A stretch of DNA of 64,000 bases from Hydractinia symbiolongicarpus (taxonomy: Eukaryota; Cnidaria; Hydrozoa; Anthoathecata; Hydractiniidae): NCBI RefSeq assembly GCF_029227915.1, contig NC_079881.1, positions 19,567,501 through 19,631,500 of the forward strand, given 5' to 3'. A model generated the notes under the pieces. The model was not told where the DNA came from, made no database searches, and worked only from the letters and a program-made list of their open reading frames with translations. Of the stretch, positions 32,697-47,200 are shown one piece after another; positions within the stretch are counted from its first letter, which is position 1; each line of letters opens with the position of its first letter. A program made the translations under genes and the position numbers.

Positions 32697-33065
32697 ATGG
32701 CGACTGTGGCAGGGTCAAAAAGAAGTAGAGCCGATAACAAGTCCTGTAAAATAAAATACAGTGCCCTCAAAGAGCTTGAAAAAGGAACTGCTCCAAAGGA
32801 TGTTGCAAAAGCTTTCAATATTCCTTCAAGCACATTGTCGACGTGGAAAAAAAATAAGGAAAAAATCATTAAAAACTTTAACAAAGGGTTAATCTCTAAG
32901 AGATCAAAACCTGAAAAATTTGAAGATGTGAACAAGGCTGTTCATAAGTGGCTACTTGTGATGAGAAGCGAAAAATATTCCGATAAGTGGATTGATTCTG
33001 AAGGAGAAGTGAGTTTGCAGAAGAACCGGGTGTTGAGTCGTTTCAAGCTTTACAAGGGTGGCTAG
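32697..33065 (+). pseudogene. Tigger-like transposase N-terminal fragment (CENP-B-type HTH)
   Basis: From ATG 32697: MATVAGSKRSRADNKSCKIK, then YSALKELEKGTAPKDVAKAF and IPSSTLSTWKKNKEKIIKNF, a psq/CENP-B N-terminal helix-turn-helix. The start of the second DNA-binding helix set follows (FEDVNKAVHKWLLVMRSEK), and the frame ends at 33065 shortly after. About 122 residues remain of the ~500 expected, and the whole DDE catalytic domain is absent. It belongs to the element ending at 33445. Confidence 0.82.
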
Positions 33066-33449
33066 CTAAATGGAAAACCAGGTTGGTTAAACATACTTTT
33101 ATATTTAAATTTATATAAATCTTATGAATATTACAATAGCTTTGGTAGTTGTCTTTGCAAAATATCAATAGACTTTTTTTCTGAGATTAAGGATAACTTG
33201 CATGGAACTTTCATCCCCAAACCATCACCAGCATTTACTGACTTTCCAGTAATTCTTTTTTTGTATTTCACCAACCCAGAACCCCCAATAAGTAAGACTA
33301 CGTACTTAATATACTGTTTTTGTTCATCTGGTAGGCAAATAAGGAAAAAATTTGAAAAACTTGAAAACCTCTACTACTCGAACGTCTCCTTAACTCGAAC
33401 GGTTTCCTTTTCCCCCTGGCCGTTCGAGTTATGGAGACTCTACTGTAGA

Positions 33450-36400
33450 TGCTTTTCAGAAATGCTTTTTAGAAGGAGTTCTGACATTTTTTGGGAAAAA
33501 GTAAATGCTTGTGGCCCGCGAAAGTTTCTACCCTTTAAAAGATTTCTAAAAAATCTTTGCATGGCTCTTCGATTTATTTGTTTACATAAAAACGTTAACT
33601 TTGCAGACCAGATATAGTCAGGGCACAGACATCGCACGGTCGGTCTTTACTTTTGATCTCAGGCTTTGTGTTTCACAGTACAACATCAAAACCGGTAAGT
33701 ATCCGTTTAGCAAAGCATGAAATTTTCTTTCTAACGCTGTATAACATATATTTTAAAAAATCAAATCATATACCAAAATGCAAACCCGCCGTTATAGATT
33801 ATTTGGTAGTTGCCGGGACTTAGTCAATAGGCCTTTTTCTCTGTGATTCATAACACTATAACCTACCTCTATGTAAAGTTATTAGTTTTTTGCGGGTATT
33901 CTCATTATTCAATCCCCCTAGATATTCCACCAGATAACTATATTTTCAGCAAATATTTTTAAATTTTTTTGTTTAATATTAATACTGTGCTAAAACCGTG
34001 ATAAAATATTTATCCTAACATGTGAAATCATACAAACCGGAAATAAAATAAAATAAAAGGTGTGTGTTTAGAAAAAAAAAGAAACCATCAAACTGGATAC
34101 CACATGCTGCTAGTCTTGCAAGAACTGTAAAGGCTAGAAATTTTGTACCGATTAAAGGAATGGGTCACAAAGTGCGTGAAAGTTTGTTTTTGTATCAAAG
34201 CGTCGTATCAAAATATTACGTTTTCTTAGTGATTGGACCCCAAGTAGCATTACCTTGTATAGATAGAGGTGATAAAATTTAATTGAAAAACAGCTTTTTG
34301 AATGCTTGAAATTCACAAATTGGAGCAGGAGGTGTGGGGCAGGTGGTGTAATTTGTATGCGATGGTTCCAAATGTTAGCAAAAGTGCAGTGTGCCGCTTA
34401 GTAGGTAAATCCAAGTGAAATATCAATCCCAACCAGTGAAAGAATGACTTAACAGGATTCAACATTATGTGCTAATGTATTTTCTTTTTTGGTGTCAAAA
34501 ATTACATATAAAAATGCGCCATAAATCTCCTCTACCTCAAAAGTATATTTCGTGATGACTAGCCGCAAATTTCGAGAAAAGTCTCTCTCTAAATTATATA
34601 CACAATTTGCAAAATTAATGCACTACTGGAACGCCTACAGATTAATGGTTCTAAACATTTTTCTTTGCATTGATGATAGTAATGGCGTCTTGTTTAGTTG
34701 TCAATCATTACTGTTATGTATTTTAGCCTCACGCTTTTCTTGTTGTTACAAAGATCTCGTACGTGGTACAAAGACATGCCGTTTGTTTTAATTCGTGAAG
34801 ATAATACGCAATATTTGGCGAAAATCCGTACAGCTAAACGTATTTTTTGCAATTAGCAAGAGTTCAAGGTTTTTTGTTTTCATCTATAAACAATAAATAA
34901 AATCGTGTAAATGTCTATTTAAAGTTGCATTCTGTTTGCGTCGTTCCGATCCAGTATGTTCCAGTGGTGGCAGCATGGCAGTAAGCTTTTATTGCTTCAC
35001 AACTTTGAAACGCCAATAGTTCTGATGATCCAACTAAAATCAAAATTGAAAAGAATTAGAAAGCAGAGAATGGTCTGTATACTTGCGTTAAATGAGACCC
35101 TCAGGGGACAGGAGAAATTGTTTCCTGTTCCCATGATCTCTCTTATGCATTTCTAAAGTCAATTTTTATTTTTATTTAGGGACATCTTGCAACATCCTGT
35201 CAACATCCTGTCAACATCCTGTGATAATCTATGACACAAACACAGTAGGAATGTTGTACGGTTTCTCCAATCATGTGTTTCTTTTGCTTTTGTTTGGTGC
35301 GGTTTATTAGTCGCTAGATGTAATTTTTGAGGTAGTAGGACCAAAAAAATATGCCTAACTAAGCGAATGTCCCACTAATTCGGCGTCAGTAGGACTTTAG
35401 TAATTAAGCAATGTTTTGCTGGCTGAATTTAGTTAGCAAGTTGAAGAGACTGAAAAAAACTGGCCTTGTAAGCAAAAATGACACTTACCCAGGGTTTTGC
35501 TCCGCAAAACCGCAATTAAACTGTATTATTACAGGAAGTGTTTTCTCAGTTCATCATTGCATGAAGTATAATTTCAAAGTGTGACCTTCTGTCCTTGGGT
35601 TTTTTTTAGGCAAGATATATAGGTCTGAAAGAGGTCCGATCTCAGGAAAGGTACTGGTGCATTTAAACATTGGTGGGGTCAGGTTTTGAATGATACAACG
35701 ACATGAGAAGTTATTTACCTACAGCAGCGCAGTTATCTTGATCAACGAGCTGAAATAAAAGCAAAAAAAACTGTATAATAAAAAGTTGTAGCTACTACAG
35801 AAATATTTTCGTAAATTTCGTGCCAAAATTAAATTTTCACGTCATCTTGATGATAGTTTTCCTTTTCTGTTTAAACTACAGTAACTTCAAAAAATGGAAA
35901 AATATTGCAAAACACTGCTACAAAATAAAAATAGTCCAACAAACGGTACATCTTCATCAATACAGATATATATCTTTAATTGTCTTGCAAAATAATTTAG
36001 TTTTTTTAATAGGAACCTCCAGCATCACTGCTCCAACACCACCTATCCAAGCACTATTTAACCGAATAAGGTTCTCTTTCTAAAAATAGATACACTCATT
36101 TGAAAATGTAGGACCTTCTATGCACTTTTCCTGTTTTTTTTATTTTAAAGCTCTTTCATTATATTGATGTCGCTTGTGTGTACAACATGAATATCGCTGG
36201 CGTAACTTACTTAGATCTCACAACGTATACGTTGTGTTTGTTTCTTTGAAAAGACAATAAATCAAGCAAAACAAGAAGCAGACGTAGTGAACAAATTCAT
36301 ACCCATAAAATAACATGCGTTTGACGTGTCATCTCGTATAAACCAAGTGGTGTCACTAGACAGAAAACGTAGTGATGTCAGGTTCTAAACCATCCTAACC

Positions 36401-38212
36401 TCATTTCCGAACCAAATCCAGAATCAAGGTTGTGCCATTTTTCAAAAACTTTTATTAATCCTCCAACTTTTTTAAAACATAATAGAAGTAAGAATAAGAC
36501 CTCTTTATCACGTTCATTACGTTCTGGTCTGGTCACTAAGTTCCTATTTTAAGACTACATGTTTCTTCACTGCAAATCGTGTTTGCAAAGCTTACACTAG
36601 AGGAAATGTTCCAAGCGAGATGAGTATTATGATTAGCTAAAAGTGACTGGCTGTATGTTCGGCCAGAAGTCAATAAGAATGCGTTATTTCCTAGGTCCAG
36701 TTGGAATACTCCGCCTAATGAACATCAGACCTTATTTGAGTCATAAAAGTTCTGTGTAGAATTTTCTGAGTGAACGAAGTTTTTTGTTTTCTTCGTATTT
36801 TCAGTTTTAAATTCAAGTTTTAATTAAGCTTAGGAAAACACAAAAAAAATTCGCCAAAATTTGTTTTCAGACTTCAATGTAAAAGAATTAGGGTACTTAA
36901 AAACTTTAAACGGAACCCGGGGTAAAAAAAAATGATGTAGAACTTATATTATGGCCCTTAAAAAGTTGAATAACAAGTATTTTTGAATTTCCGCGCCCGA
37001 AGGCGTAGGAAATTCTTTAAAACCGTCGTTTTTTTCTTTTGGAGCATTTTTTGAGAAAAAATCGACCCTGGGATTTCATGTTCCTCTAGTTTTTTGTTAC
37101 CTAAATATCAGTTTAGGCCAAAATTGGTCCAAAAATTAAAACTACTTTATTTTCGACAAAATTTTGCACAATTAACAAAGAAAGTATGTTGAACGTGATG
37201 ATGACATCGATTTTTTGATTTTTTGCCACCTTAAATGTCATTTTAGGCCAAAATTAATCCAAAAATTAAAACTATTTCATTTCTAACAAAAATTGGCAAA
37301 GTTAACAAGAAAAGTATGCTGAACATATTGGTGAGATCAAAATTTTGATTTTTGTCACCGAAATGCCATTTTAGGCCAAAATTGGTCAAAAAATTAAAAC
37401 CACTTCATTTTCGGCCAAATTTGGCACAGTTAACAAATAAAGTATGCTGAACGTGATGGTGTCATTAAAATTTTGATTTTTTGCCACCCTAAATGTCATT
37501 TTAGGCCAAAATTGGTCCAAAAATTAAAACTACTTCATTTCCAACATAAATTGGTTAAGAAGTAAAGTATGCTGAAAATGATGGCGATACAAAAGTTTGA
37601 TTTTTTGTCAACTAAATTCTGTTTAAGACCATAAACGTTTTAATCGCAAGACTTTCAACCATGAATGATAAGCTGTATTTTTTGTTAGCAATTTCTTTTA
37701 AAATGTGAGTTTATTATGACCCGCTTCGTTTTGTTGGCGTTTGTTGTAAGATATAATGTCACTTGTGTGCTTTATCTTCAGAGCTTCATGCACCAAACCT
37801 CTTCGAATGTTTGGCACGATAACACAACGAATTAGCAGGTTGTCATTAAATATTTTTGTAGCGAGCGGAAATTCTTAGAGCGCCCAGGGCTTCTTGTTAA
37901 ATTTTCAAAAAGCTTTTTCGTTTTCAAAGTATTCGCATTTTAAGAACTTAAGATTTGATTATACTGCATAAATTATGTGTCATTTTTAAGTAATAGCAAA
38001 TTTTCTGTCATCAGTAACTTTGGACCTGTTAAGGGATGTGCATTCAAACTTTACCTATGCATGGATATTATAAAGGTAAATTGATTAACACAAAATATGT
38101 TGCTAAAATAACATTTTGCTCGATCCAATTTCCTTCCAATGAACCAATATTTTAAAAACGAAAAGCGCTTTGTAAAAAAATTAAAAAGACTTGTTAACCG
38201 ACATTTTAAGCT
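33450..38212. other. gene-free stretch with small repeats
   Basis: No convincing coding region. Contents seen: AACATCCTGTC tandem copies (about 35192-35232), an 18-bp perfect palindrome (CACAACGTATACGTTGTG, about 36218) and the 130-bp tandem array at about 37080-37640. Short ORFs lack codon or homology support. Confidence 0.55.
37080..37640. repeat. 130-bp tandem repeat
   Basis: TTAGGCCAAAATTGGTCCAA starts at about 37112, 37242 (ATTAATCC variant), 37371 and 37501, so the period is 129-130 bp with four full units and partial ends. Units also share AAAGTATGCTGAACGTGATG. The array is flanked by GAATTTCCGC-type words in opposite orientations (36985 and about 37870), so it may be the inside of a larger inverted-repeat element. 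Confidence 0.85.
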
Positions 38213-41200
38213 CTATAATATAAATTTTTTGGTTTTAATATAAAAAAGTGTACCAGTGTAAAGATCGCTGCCCACTTCAAACTCATTCTCAGCATTGCTT
38301 TCAGCTAAAACACTTCGATTGTAGGCTTTTGACAACACTGTACTTTCTTTGCCCTTTAACTTCAACCAATGTTTCTGCGAGACATAGAAGAATCTGTGCT
38401 TTGCTTTCGGACGGTATCCCACGTAACGACCTTGGGTGTCTTTACCAATAGTAGTTTTGCTTAACGCATCGTACCCAAGAACACTCGCAAACAAAGGAGG
38501 TAGACCTAATAAAATGAAGTCACGTCTAGGTCACCACTTCCTGCGAAACCTCGTTCCCATGGCTATTTACTTGAATTCGACGTTAGAGGAAGAGATACAA
38601 GATACCCTGGGAGAATATTTCTTGCTGCGTTAAGTTTAAAGTTAGTAGGTTGAAATTTTTGTTTGTTATTTGGCCCTTTTTATTAGAAGTTATTTTTTTA
38701 TAAATTCCTTGCATTTCATGCTTAACGCTTGGAAACCAGAAGTCGCTATTATAGAGTTGCAATGAGATTCATTAAAAAGGTAAACTGTCCTTGACACAAG
38801 GCTGGGCAACTCAAATGAAAATCTCTTAGATGCCACAAAACATTACTCTCTCCCCCGCAGTGCGCAGTAACGTACTCCGACTTACGAGTAACACGATTGG
38901 CTGCTTTGTTGTAAACCACACAACTATGTTCTCTAGAAATAGATAAGTATGAATCAGCTTCACTGGAATCTATCAGTCTCGTTCCCAAGGCTCTTCTACG
39001 GCTATGGTATGCTAGCGATCCGCCTACATGTCGTATGCGTAGAAGAGCGTTGAGGACGAGGTTGGGGTTTTTTAATTATATGGGACGATCATTTCCGTAA
39101 AATGTCTTTCTGCAAGGAAACTTAAATTTAAATGTAAAGATTGGAAAGCAAAATAAACCAAAGCCAGAACTCCGCATGTAGGTACTTTATGATGAATAAC
39201 ATTTTGAAAAAAAAATTTTTTATGATAATTTACACGAAGTTAGCAAAAATTGGTAAGCTCCAGATAAAGAAGTGAATGAAAAATTTGAATTTCCAGTAAT
39301 CAATTTTACCTGTCATTGAGATAACAACACGCAGTAAAATCATCGTCATATAAAAAGATAGTGACGTCATCGATGTCTGTATTTTTATCTAAAAAAACAG
39401 ATCAAAACAACCTCGTTCCCAGTACTTCTTTTTCTCTTTCTAGTATCGGACTTCTTTCACGTCGTCCGATATTAGAGTAAGAAAACAAGCCTCGGAAATG
39501 AGGTTCGGATTAGGTCAACCTGTTGACAATGAAGAAAATAAATCGTTTTTGTTGAAGATAGAAGAATTGAGAAAAACAGAACAGTGAAGCAAGATAAGAG
39601 AGAATGCAAGATAAAGATGTTAATACCAGTAGCAGTATCCTTTGAAACTTTAAATCCAAAACTATCTTTGTATTTTTTCTTGAAGCCGACATTGTCTTGT
39701 GTAGATCCTACTGGTGTTTTCTGTTCACTGGACGGGGGAACGTGAATGTAAGTTTGGTCATCAAACCAACGGAGTGAAGATGATCCAACAGATAAAATTT
39801 TTTCTTTGCCACAAGTTTTACTCGTGATAATAGTGCTCGAGTTTTTGTTCGCGCAGAAGCCGTAGATAGATACTAAATTGTATGGGGTTTGCTTAAACAG
39901 TGTACATAAAGCTTCTTTCTGCATCATCATTATATCGTCCGGATGTTGTCTAACGCAATATGTTAAATCAGTATCCCAGAGATAAAATCCTGGAGAGAAA
40001 AAAATTACAAATAAAAATTTAAAAGTTCTAGGTTTGCTGATCCACATTCCAGCGACGTTACTTGCATGTAACATTTTTTGGAATATCTCTTTTTATCGCC
40101 ATAACATAACAAGACAAAGAATCAGTATGATCCTGGCCGACTAAAACAAAAACCTACTGTTCTGTTTTCTTGTTTTGGGCTTACCTTGTCTGTTTTTCAC
40201 TCGCCGAAAATCCTATTACATATTTTGCGTCACGTGACTTTTGCTTACTTTTTCATAAGGAAAAACTGAGCAAGCAAGAGAAATCTAAATAATTATTACA
40301 CCCAGATTCTGGGTTTAAAATGGTCGCCTGAACAGACCTGCGTCAGGGTCATGTTTGTACTGTTGCCTTGACTTCAGGAAAGATGCCCTTGGGACCAGGT
40401 TGTAGTCTACTAAGAAATTCATGGACGCCAAATCGCTTAATCATGCAATATGGCTTTTTCAATTCTCATAATATTAGATGTAGTTACAGGTTTCTTATTA
40501 CTCCAAGAAAACTCGCATTTAAAACTGTATTACACATTTGTTTTTGTTTTCTTGTCTGCTTACACCAAATAAACTTCACATCAGCCGCCATTATGAAAGC
40601 TATCAATCCAGCTTGTTATGTTGTCCTTCATGCTTAAACTGTACCGTCCAACATAAAAAACTCACAATTTTAGAATTTTTTTTATGATATGAGAGCAATA
40701 CGAGGTGGCGCTTTTCATTTAGTGTGATGGAGATTAAGTATATTGGCCAGCAACATCGAAACGCTTGGAAATGCAACCATAAAGCCTTTGAACAAAACCT
40801 ACCTGGAACATCCTTGGACACGTACGTGCTATATACATCCCAGGCGTGACTACTGCTAGAGACGTTGTTATTAAACCCAGTATAAAAGACATCGACAAAA
40901 ACAGACACCTTTTTGGACCCAGTGAATCGTTTGCCACTGTATCGATATTTCACCAGTGTACAAATTGTGCTGCCCACATAAAGTCTTGAGTACTGAATGA
41001 AAAACAAAACAAAAACGTTACAGAACAGAATGGGTGGGCAGTTGTTGGGCGAAAGGGGTGGTGGTAGTGGGATGTAGTGAGTCGGTTGGGTTGGGAAACA
41101 TATTGTTTAGAAAAAAGTTTTTTTTGTTTTGTTATAAAAATTAATTTATCGTCTTCTCGCATTTTTAAAGAAATAAGGATTATTTTGTTAATTTATTTAT

Positions 41201-44200
41201 ATCCTATTAATCAAATTAATTTAATTTCAATTTCTTAATGTTTTTCTTAAAAGCAACTATGATCCTATTCCTATGTTAAGAAACATCGTGCTTCTGGATG
41301 CATGCACTCTTTCTTACGCAATCTTATGACCCCGGCTTCTCAAGATTTCACATTGAGAAGAGCTAAACAGTTACAAAGAAATTTTAGGGACATGATTGTT
41401 CTTTTCAGTGATATACTCTACGTTGAAAAGAGCCAAATAATTACAAAGAAATGTTAGGGACGTGGTTGTCCTTTGCGGTGATATACTCAATGTATATCTT
41501 TATCTGGCCTCGCATTAAAACATATCAGACATAGCCGCTGATCTAAATTATTTCAAATTGGCTCCCCCGGCAACCGTGTTGACATATGAAGAGTTGGGAT
41601 TGCATGCTAATAAAACATCAGTTTCCTTTGTAATATCTTAAACTTAATAAGGCAGCTCAAGGACGTCTGGAAAGTTACTGTAATATTAAAAAAAATGTAA
41701 TTCTTGTGGCTGAAAAGGTAGCCGAAAAATGATTATGCAGATGTTTCTACTACTCTGCAGTACAATTCAGAAATTTATCAGAAGAACACTCCAATTGTAA
41801 GTACTGGAAAAAGACCTACCTTGATCACGATTCTGTGTCTTTCTATTTGTAAGCTAGTTTCCTTTAGACAAGGGAAGTGGTTCTCTGCTCGCACGTCGTA
41901 AGCTTCAAGATACGACTCGTGATTCAACACCACCGACACATCTTCAATATTTTTGTTGCAGCCACTTTTGTCTTCAAGTTTAATTGAACTTCGAAATAGC
42001 TAATGATATAAAAAGAATACAAGAAGCCCGATGAAGACTTGAAGATTTCCGCCCAGCATAGGTAATAAGTATATAGTGCCAGGCTATCCTTAGAGAATAA
42101 AAACGTCGTGCATGTTTTCTGCAACCAAAGTTTAACAAGTTTAAAAAAAAAAAGAAAACAAAGTCAACCCAGCGTAAATATTTTTCGTTCTGAAGACGAA
42201 ATTGAATTGAAGTAGCCCTTTTAGAAGATTTCGTATACATCATGTTAGAGAAAGTTTAAGCCTGACTGCGTCATGATCACTGAAATATACATTTTTGACG
42301 AGTGTATCGACTTTAAATGTGTTAACGAAATTGTCATGGACATAGATGTGGTCAATAAGTGAACCGGATATCTGAGTTGGAGAGGTTACAAGTTGTTTAT
42401 ATTCAGTGAGAAAATCGAGGAAATAGTTTTCGTCACTAAATGCATTTACATTAAAATCTCCGAGTATAACATCAACGATTTCGTTTCCCAAAAAATGTTG
42501 ATTAAGGTATAATGACTCATCTCGATTAAGAGAATTTTTACGATATAGAAGTAGAAAACTAACAGAATTCTTTTGAAACGTTTTCTTCATCAATTTAAAA
42601 ACTATTGCACCTGGAATTTTTACAATATCAAACAGTTCTATAGTTTTATTATGACCAACTAAAAGACTAGAAAACCTATCCACATTGTTGTTTGGAATTA
42701 AAGTAAAGTAATCTAGTTTTGTGTCGCAGCATGAATTAAATAATATCTGAGTTTCTGTTAGGCACAATAAATCACTTTCCATAAGAACGCGATCAGACTT
42801 AATATCATTTTTATGTTTGTTGTAGGATCTTGTATTAAGCAAAGTTACGAATTTTCACTAATTACGCCAGTATCTTTTGATGTCAATTTTGAGTGTTCTC
42901 GCATATAATTTTATTGCTCGGTTGCTCGTGTGTCAGATTTAATAGCTGATCTAGAAAATGTCCCTGTTAGGTATAAACCCTCTAAGCTTGTGACTCGACT
43001 TAATGCAACATAGATCTGTCCTAAGTGAAAGGCTCGTTGCTTTATTAAATCAAAACAAACAACAATTTTATCAAACGTTTTTCTTTGAACCTTGTGAATA
43101 GTACAAGCCCATGACAGCATTAGTGGGAATTGCATTCGTTTCGTAGTAGGTGAAGTTAAATTATGTTTATTAAATTTGATTTCCTTTTCTACACTGCTTA
43201 TTGGAAGAACATTTTCTTGCATAGCATATGGATCTGTTCTCATAGCTTTAACTCCTGTGCTTTTGTCTTCCATTTTCAAATATATTTTTGTTACTTTTCG
43301 TAATCAATCGGTTTTTATACGATTAACAGTCCCAATCTGTCCATTAATAATTTTATCTGATATGTCCATATTTGATGTCAACATGACTTTCGCATTAATT
43401 TTTAAAAGAAGGTTTTGAGCTAGTCCACCTGTTTCCATTTGAGTGCGGCTATGGAGTATTTTCTGGAATTTTGTCAATGGCCTTGATATTTATTTCATCC
43501 GATGCTATACTGTTTAGCATATTTTTGTTGTGTTCAGAGGCAGGTTGGTTTTCAGCAAATATATGATTCGCATCTTTGAGGTAGTTAGGGTCATTTTGAA
43601 AAATTAATTTAGATTTAAGTAATTCTTCGTGTTGCGTTTCTAAGTTTCCCACTCTGATATTGTTTAATAATTCGATCAAACATTGGTCAACACGCCGCCT
43701 CATAACTTCTGTTAGTTCAGCAATCTTAAAATATTTCCAGCAATGCGAAAGATTTAACAGTACATCTTTATAGTCTGCATAAATTGGTCTTGCTTGAATT
43801 GGTGGAAGTTGATAGAAATCCCCACATGCTATAACAGATATTCCTGCAAATAGAATGTCATCTGAGCATCCAAATATTTCAGTTAGCCGTTGGTAAATAT
43901 GCAAAAGCAGCTTGTTTGAAACCATTGAGATTTCGTCTATTAGGATAATGCTTAGCTCAGAAAGCTTATTTCGCAGCATGCATCTCTTTTTATCACTCAT
44001 CTTAGAAATGTTTTTTAGTAAAACTTCTATGAACTGGTATACCCAAGGCTGAATGTATTGTATTTCCCTCTACATTGATGGCAGCAACACCAGTGGGCGC
44101 CAGAATAAGAATTTTATCTTTTTCTAAGTCCCCTGCACGATAAAAAAGTGCTTTATTTAGCATGTCAGAAATTGTTTTTATCAAATGTGACTTTCCACAA

Positions 44201-47200
44201 CCTGCACTTCCTGTTAAAAAGATGTGAATTGGCTCAATTTTATGGTGTGTGTTACATGCCAAGCTTTTTGTGTAAGTTCTAACACAATTATTTACAACTT
44301 CAAAAACTTGCCTTTGAGTTTCGTTTAATGTTTGAATTTTTTCATGGAGTTCATCATCGGAAATTCCAGGTTTACTAACCAATGAAAAAGTGTTTCCGAT
44401 AACTGGGAAGTGTTCGGTTTCATTTGGATCTTTGTCATTGCTTTGGTAATTTATGTTACTCATCTCATCAAAAACATCGTCATTTTCTTGTTCAGGGAAG
44501 GAATCAAGATTATTTTCATTTGTGTGAAAATTTATCATTGCATCTTCAACAAGTTCACCGAATGGTTCGCATATTCTTTTATTTGTATTTATAATTTCTA
44601 ATACACCGTTTTCCAATAATTTCTCTGAGTAAGTATCTGAGTTTTTGCTTAGTAATTCTGCTTCCTGGCGAAAAGGATAAAACATAAAGAGCAAATGATG
44701 TGCATACCCTTCTGGATTTTTCTCTCGACTAGGCACATGGTACCTTAGAACACATTTTTCTTCGTAAAGATAACATTTCTTTTAAGGACATAAGAGGTAG
44801 ATTTTTCGGGTAAGGAGATTCCATGTGAGTATCAGCTATTATTTCTTCAAGTACTTCTGGTTGGTTGTCATTTTTATCTTCTGGTTTCGGTTTTATTTTC
44901 ATAGAGTAGCTTGACAAGAACTCAGCATAACACATTTGTTCCAACATCTCCTTTTTTTAAATTCTGGATTTGGTCTATCCATGTATCTATCCAACATATT
45001 TCGTTTAAAAATATCAGTACTGTCTGGTGGCAAACTTAAAATCTCTTCTTCGTTACGACATACCCTATATCTCTTCTCAGGAATGTTACTGTTTGCAAAA
45101 ACTACAACAGGAAATGTCTTTCGTAGCCATATTTTTGGCATTGTAATAGCAACTGCTTCTTGAACTGACATTTCGCGATGACTTCGATACGCATTTGCAA
45201 TTGATTTCATTTGTACAAATAACGAATTACCAGCTTCTAATGCTTGCGATGCTGCTTTTTTCATCGCTTTTGAAGATTCTTCTTCAGCTTTAGAAAGATA
45301 AGCACACATGTAAGACACTGCTTTATAATAATCAAGAACAGGCTGAATGTCTATGTTGGCTTCCCTTGCCATCAAGCCTTTGGTAAAATAATTATTTTTT
45401 AAACAGGAATTTGGAAGCCTTTGGAAGTGAATTTGAAATCCACTATCAGGGGAAAAGCTCAGTGTGTTTTCATACTCTTCTTTTGTAATGGCTAAACTTT
45501 GAAGAATTTCTTCAATTGTACCTGGTTGGGTATAATTAGGTTCATCTGGATAAAGAATATTGTTTAATCTTGGGTTCAAATTTGAATCTATGTAAGTTCT
45601 TACCTTTTCTAGCATAGTCTTTCTTTCCTTTAATTGTATTTCCCTTTCTTCCTTAGAGATGTTGTCAGGTAAAGGCTTAGCGACAATTGTATGGTCTGTA
45701 AAAAATTTCCCAGTGTATCAACAATTTTTGTTTTTATATCTACTACAAGATTTGGAATGAAATGTGTTTGATATGTCGAAACTAGTTTGTGAAGAACTGG
45801 GTTGCTTTATTTACCAGGAAGCTGGCATTTAACTATGTTATCCACAAAGGCAATATATTCTTTCTTATTATCACTACGTAAAATTGGTGCATCGACAACC
45901 CATAATAAAGAGTGGATGTGTGGGCTTCCTCTTACCTGAAATTCAACTCTAATGGCGTAGTAGTTTACTATACCTAAACGGTCCGTTGACAACAATTGTT
46001 TTAAAGAAGGTCTCAACTCGGTATTGGAAATGTCTTGCTAAAAGAACTGGATTACTGTTCAGAATCTCGGTTCGTTGATAGTAATTTAGATTGTCAATTT
46101 CTTCTTCAGATATGTCATTTCCTTGTAATTTAGTGATGATTTTAACCAGTTCATTCCATCTTAAATCTGCACAAAACAAAATCAAGACAAAACGTTGGAA
46201 GTCCTAGCTGTTTTACCATAGCCAAAACTTCAAAAAGAAATCGTCTCCAATATGCAGGAGTTCCTTTCAACGTGTTCATAAACGTGAAAGCGTCGTCACT
46301 GGCTATAAAAGACTTAACTCTTTCTTTAAAATTTAAAGACATCATTCCTGCTGTAAGACCCTCCGCTTTAATTTTTTGCATAGCGATATTTATGCGACTA
46401 TTCAAATTAAGATGTTGCGTCACTGCATGAGCAAAAAATATATAGTCAGTATCAGGGGCAAACTTCTGTCTATAATTCAATAATCTTTGGTTGAAATACT
46501 TGTTTAGGGAAAGTGGTAATTCTCTTTTAAAGTGATATCCGTACTTATCTGTTGGAAATAGATAAGGGTGGGAAAGTTCTTCACAATACTCATCAGAAAT
46601 ATTTCCGCTGTCAATTTGTTCGTGTGGAATAGTTGGAACAAAAGATGTTTCTTGGCAAGGCAAGCCATGTTCGTTTAACAGATTTTCATTCTCTTCTTCG
46701 CTATCGTCTGAGTAATCCTCGTTCTTGGTTTTTATGTCACTGATATTATTACTTGGTGTCGATTCTATTGCAAAGTCAATGTTCATTTCATTTTCACTTT
46801 CTCTAGTTTCCTGTTCAGATGTTAAATTAATCCAGGAAGGTGGTATGTTTGTGAGATTAATTTCAATGTTTGCATAAAGAGGGTTAACCAGTTTTACATA
46901 ATAAAGGACTTCCGGAATAACATCTGGCCTTACAGACTCTAAGTAAACGTTAGATTTGAAATTGAGTTTCTTCTTTAACGCAACTTGCACTACAGCATTA
47001 TTATCCATTCCTCTTGGTAAGACATTGCTTTTTTATCAGCTTTTATTGGAACATTACAGATTACCCCTTTTATTTTGGGACACTGACCCTTGGGCATTAT
47101 TGCAATTCGTTTAAATAAAATATAATATATATATATAACGATTTTTTCCAATCGTCGTAATGTGCTCATCGATTCTGGGAGATCAAATATTTGAAGATTA

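Larger units (their letters stand above)
26431..33445 (+). mobile_element. Tigger/pogo-type element interrupted by the 5.9-kb element
   Basis: The right end is clear: CCGTTCGAGTTATGGAGACT.. running to CTACTG at 33445, followed by TA. This is a Tigger-style terminal repeat. Repeated TAACTCGAAC / TACTCGAACGTCTCC words flank both the left remnant (26431-26449) and the segments at 32340-32520 and 33360-33445. The left terminus was not found and may be lost. The transposase N-terminus is at 32697-33065. Confidence 0.75.

Noticed and set aside
34064-34282. Short Lys-rich plus-strand ORF as a gene
   Set aside because: No splice context, no recognisable family, and AT-run driven composition.
40198-40345. 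A second, smaller copy of the large element (GTCACGTGACTTTTGC and CCTGAACAGACC words)
   Set aside because: The words are close but the terminal TAGGCTGTTCAG repeats and a target duplication are not present.
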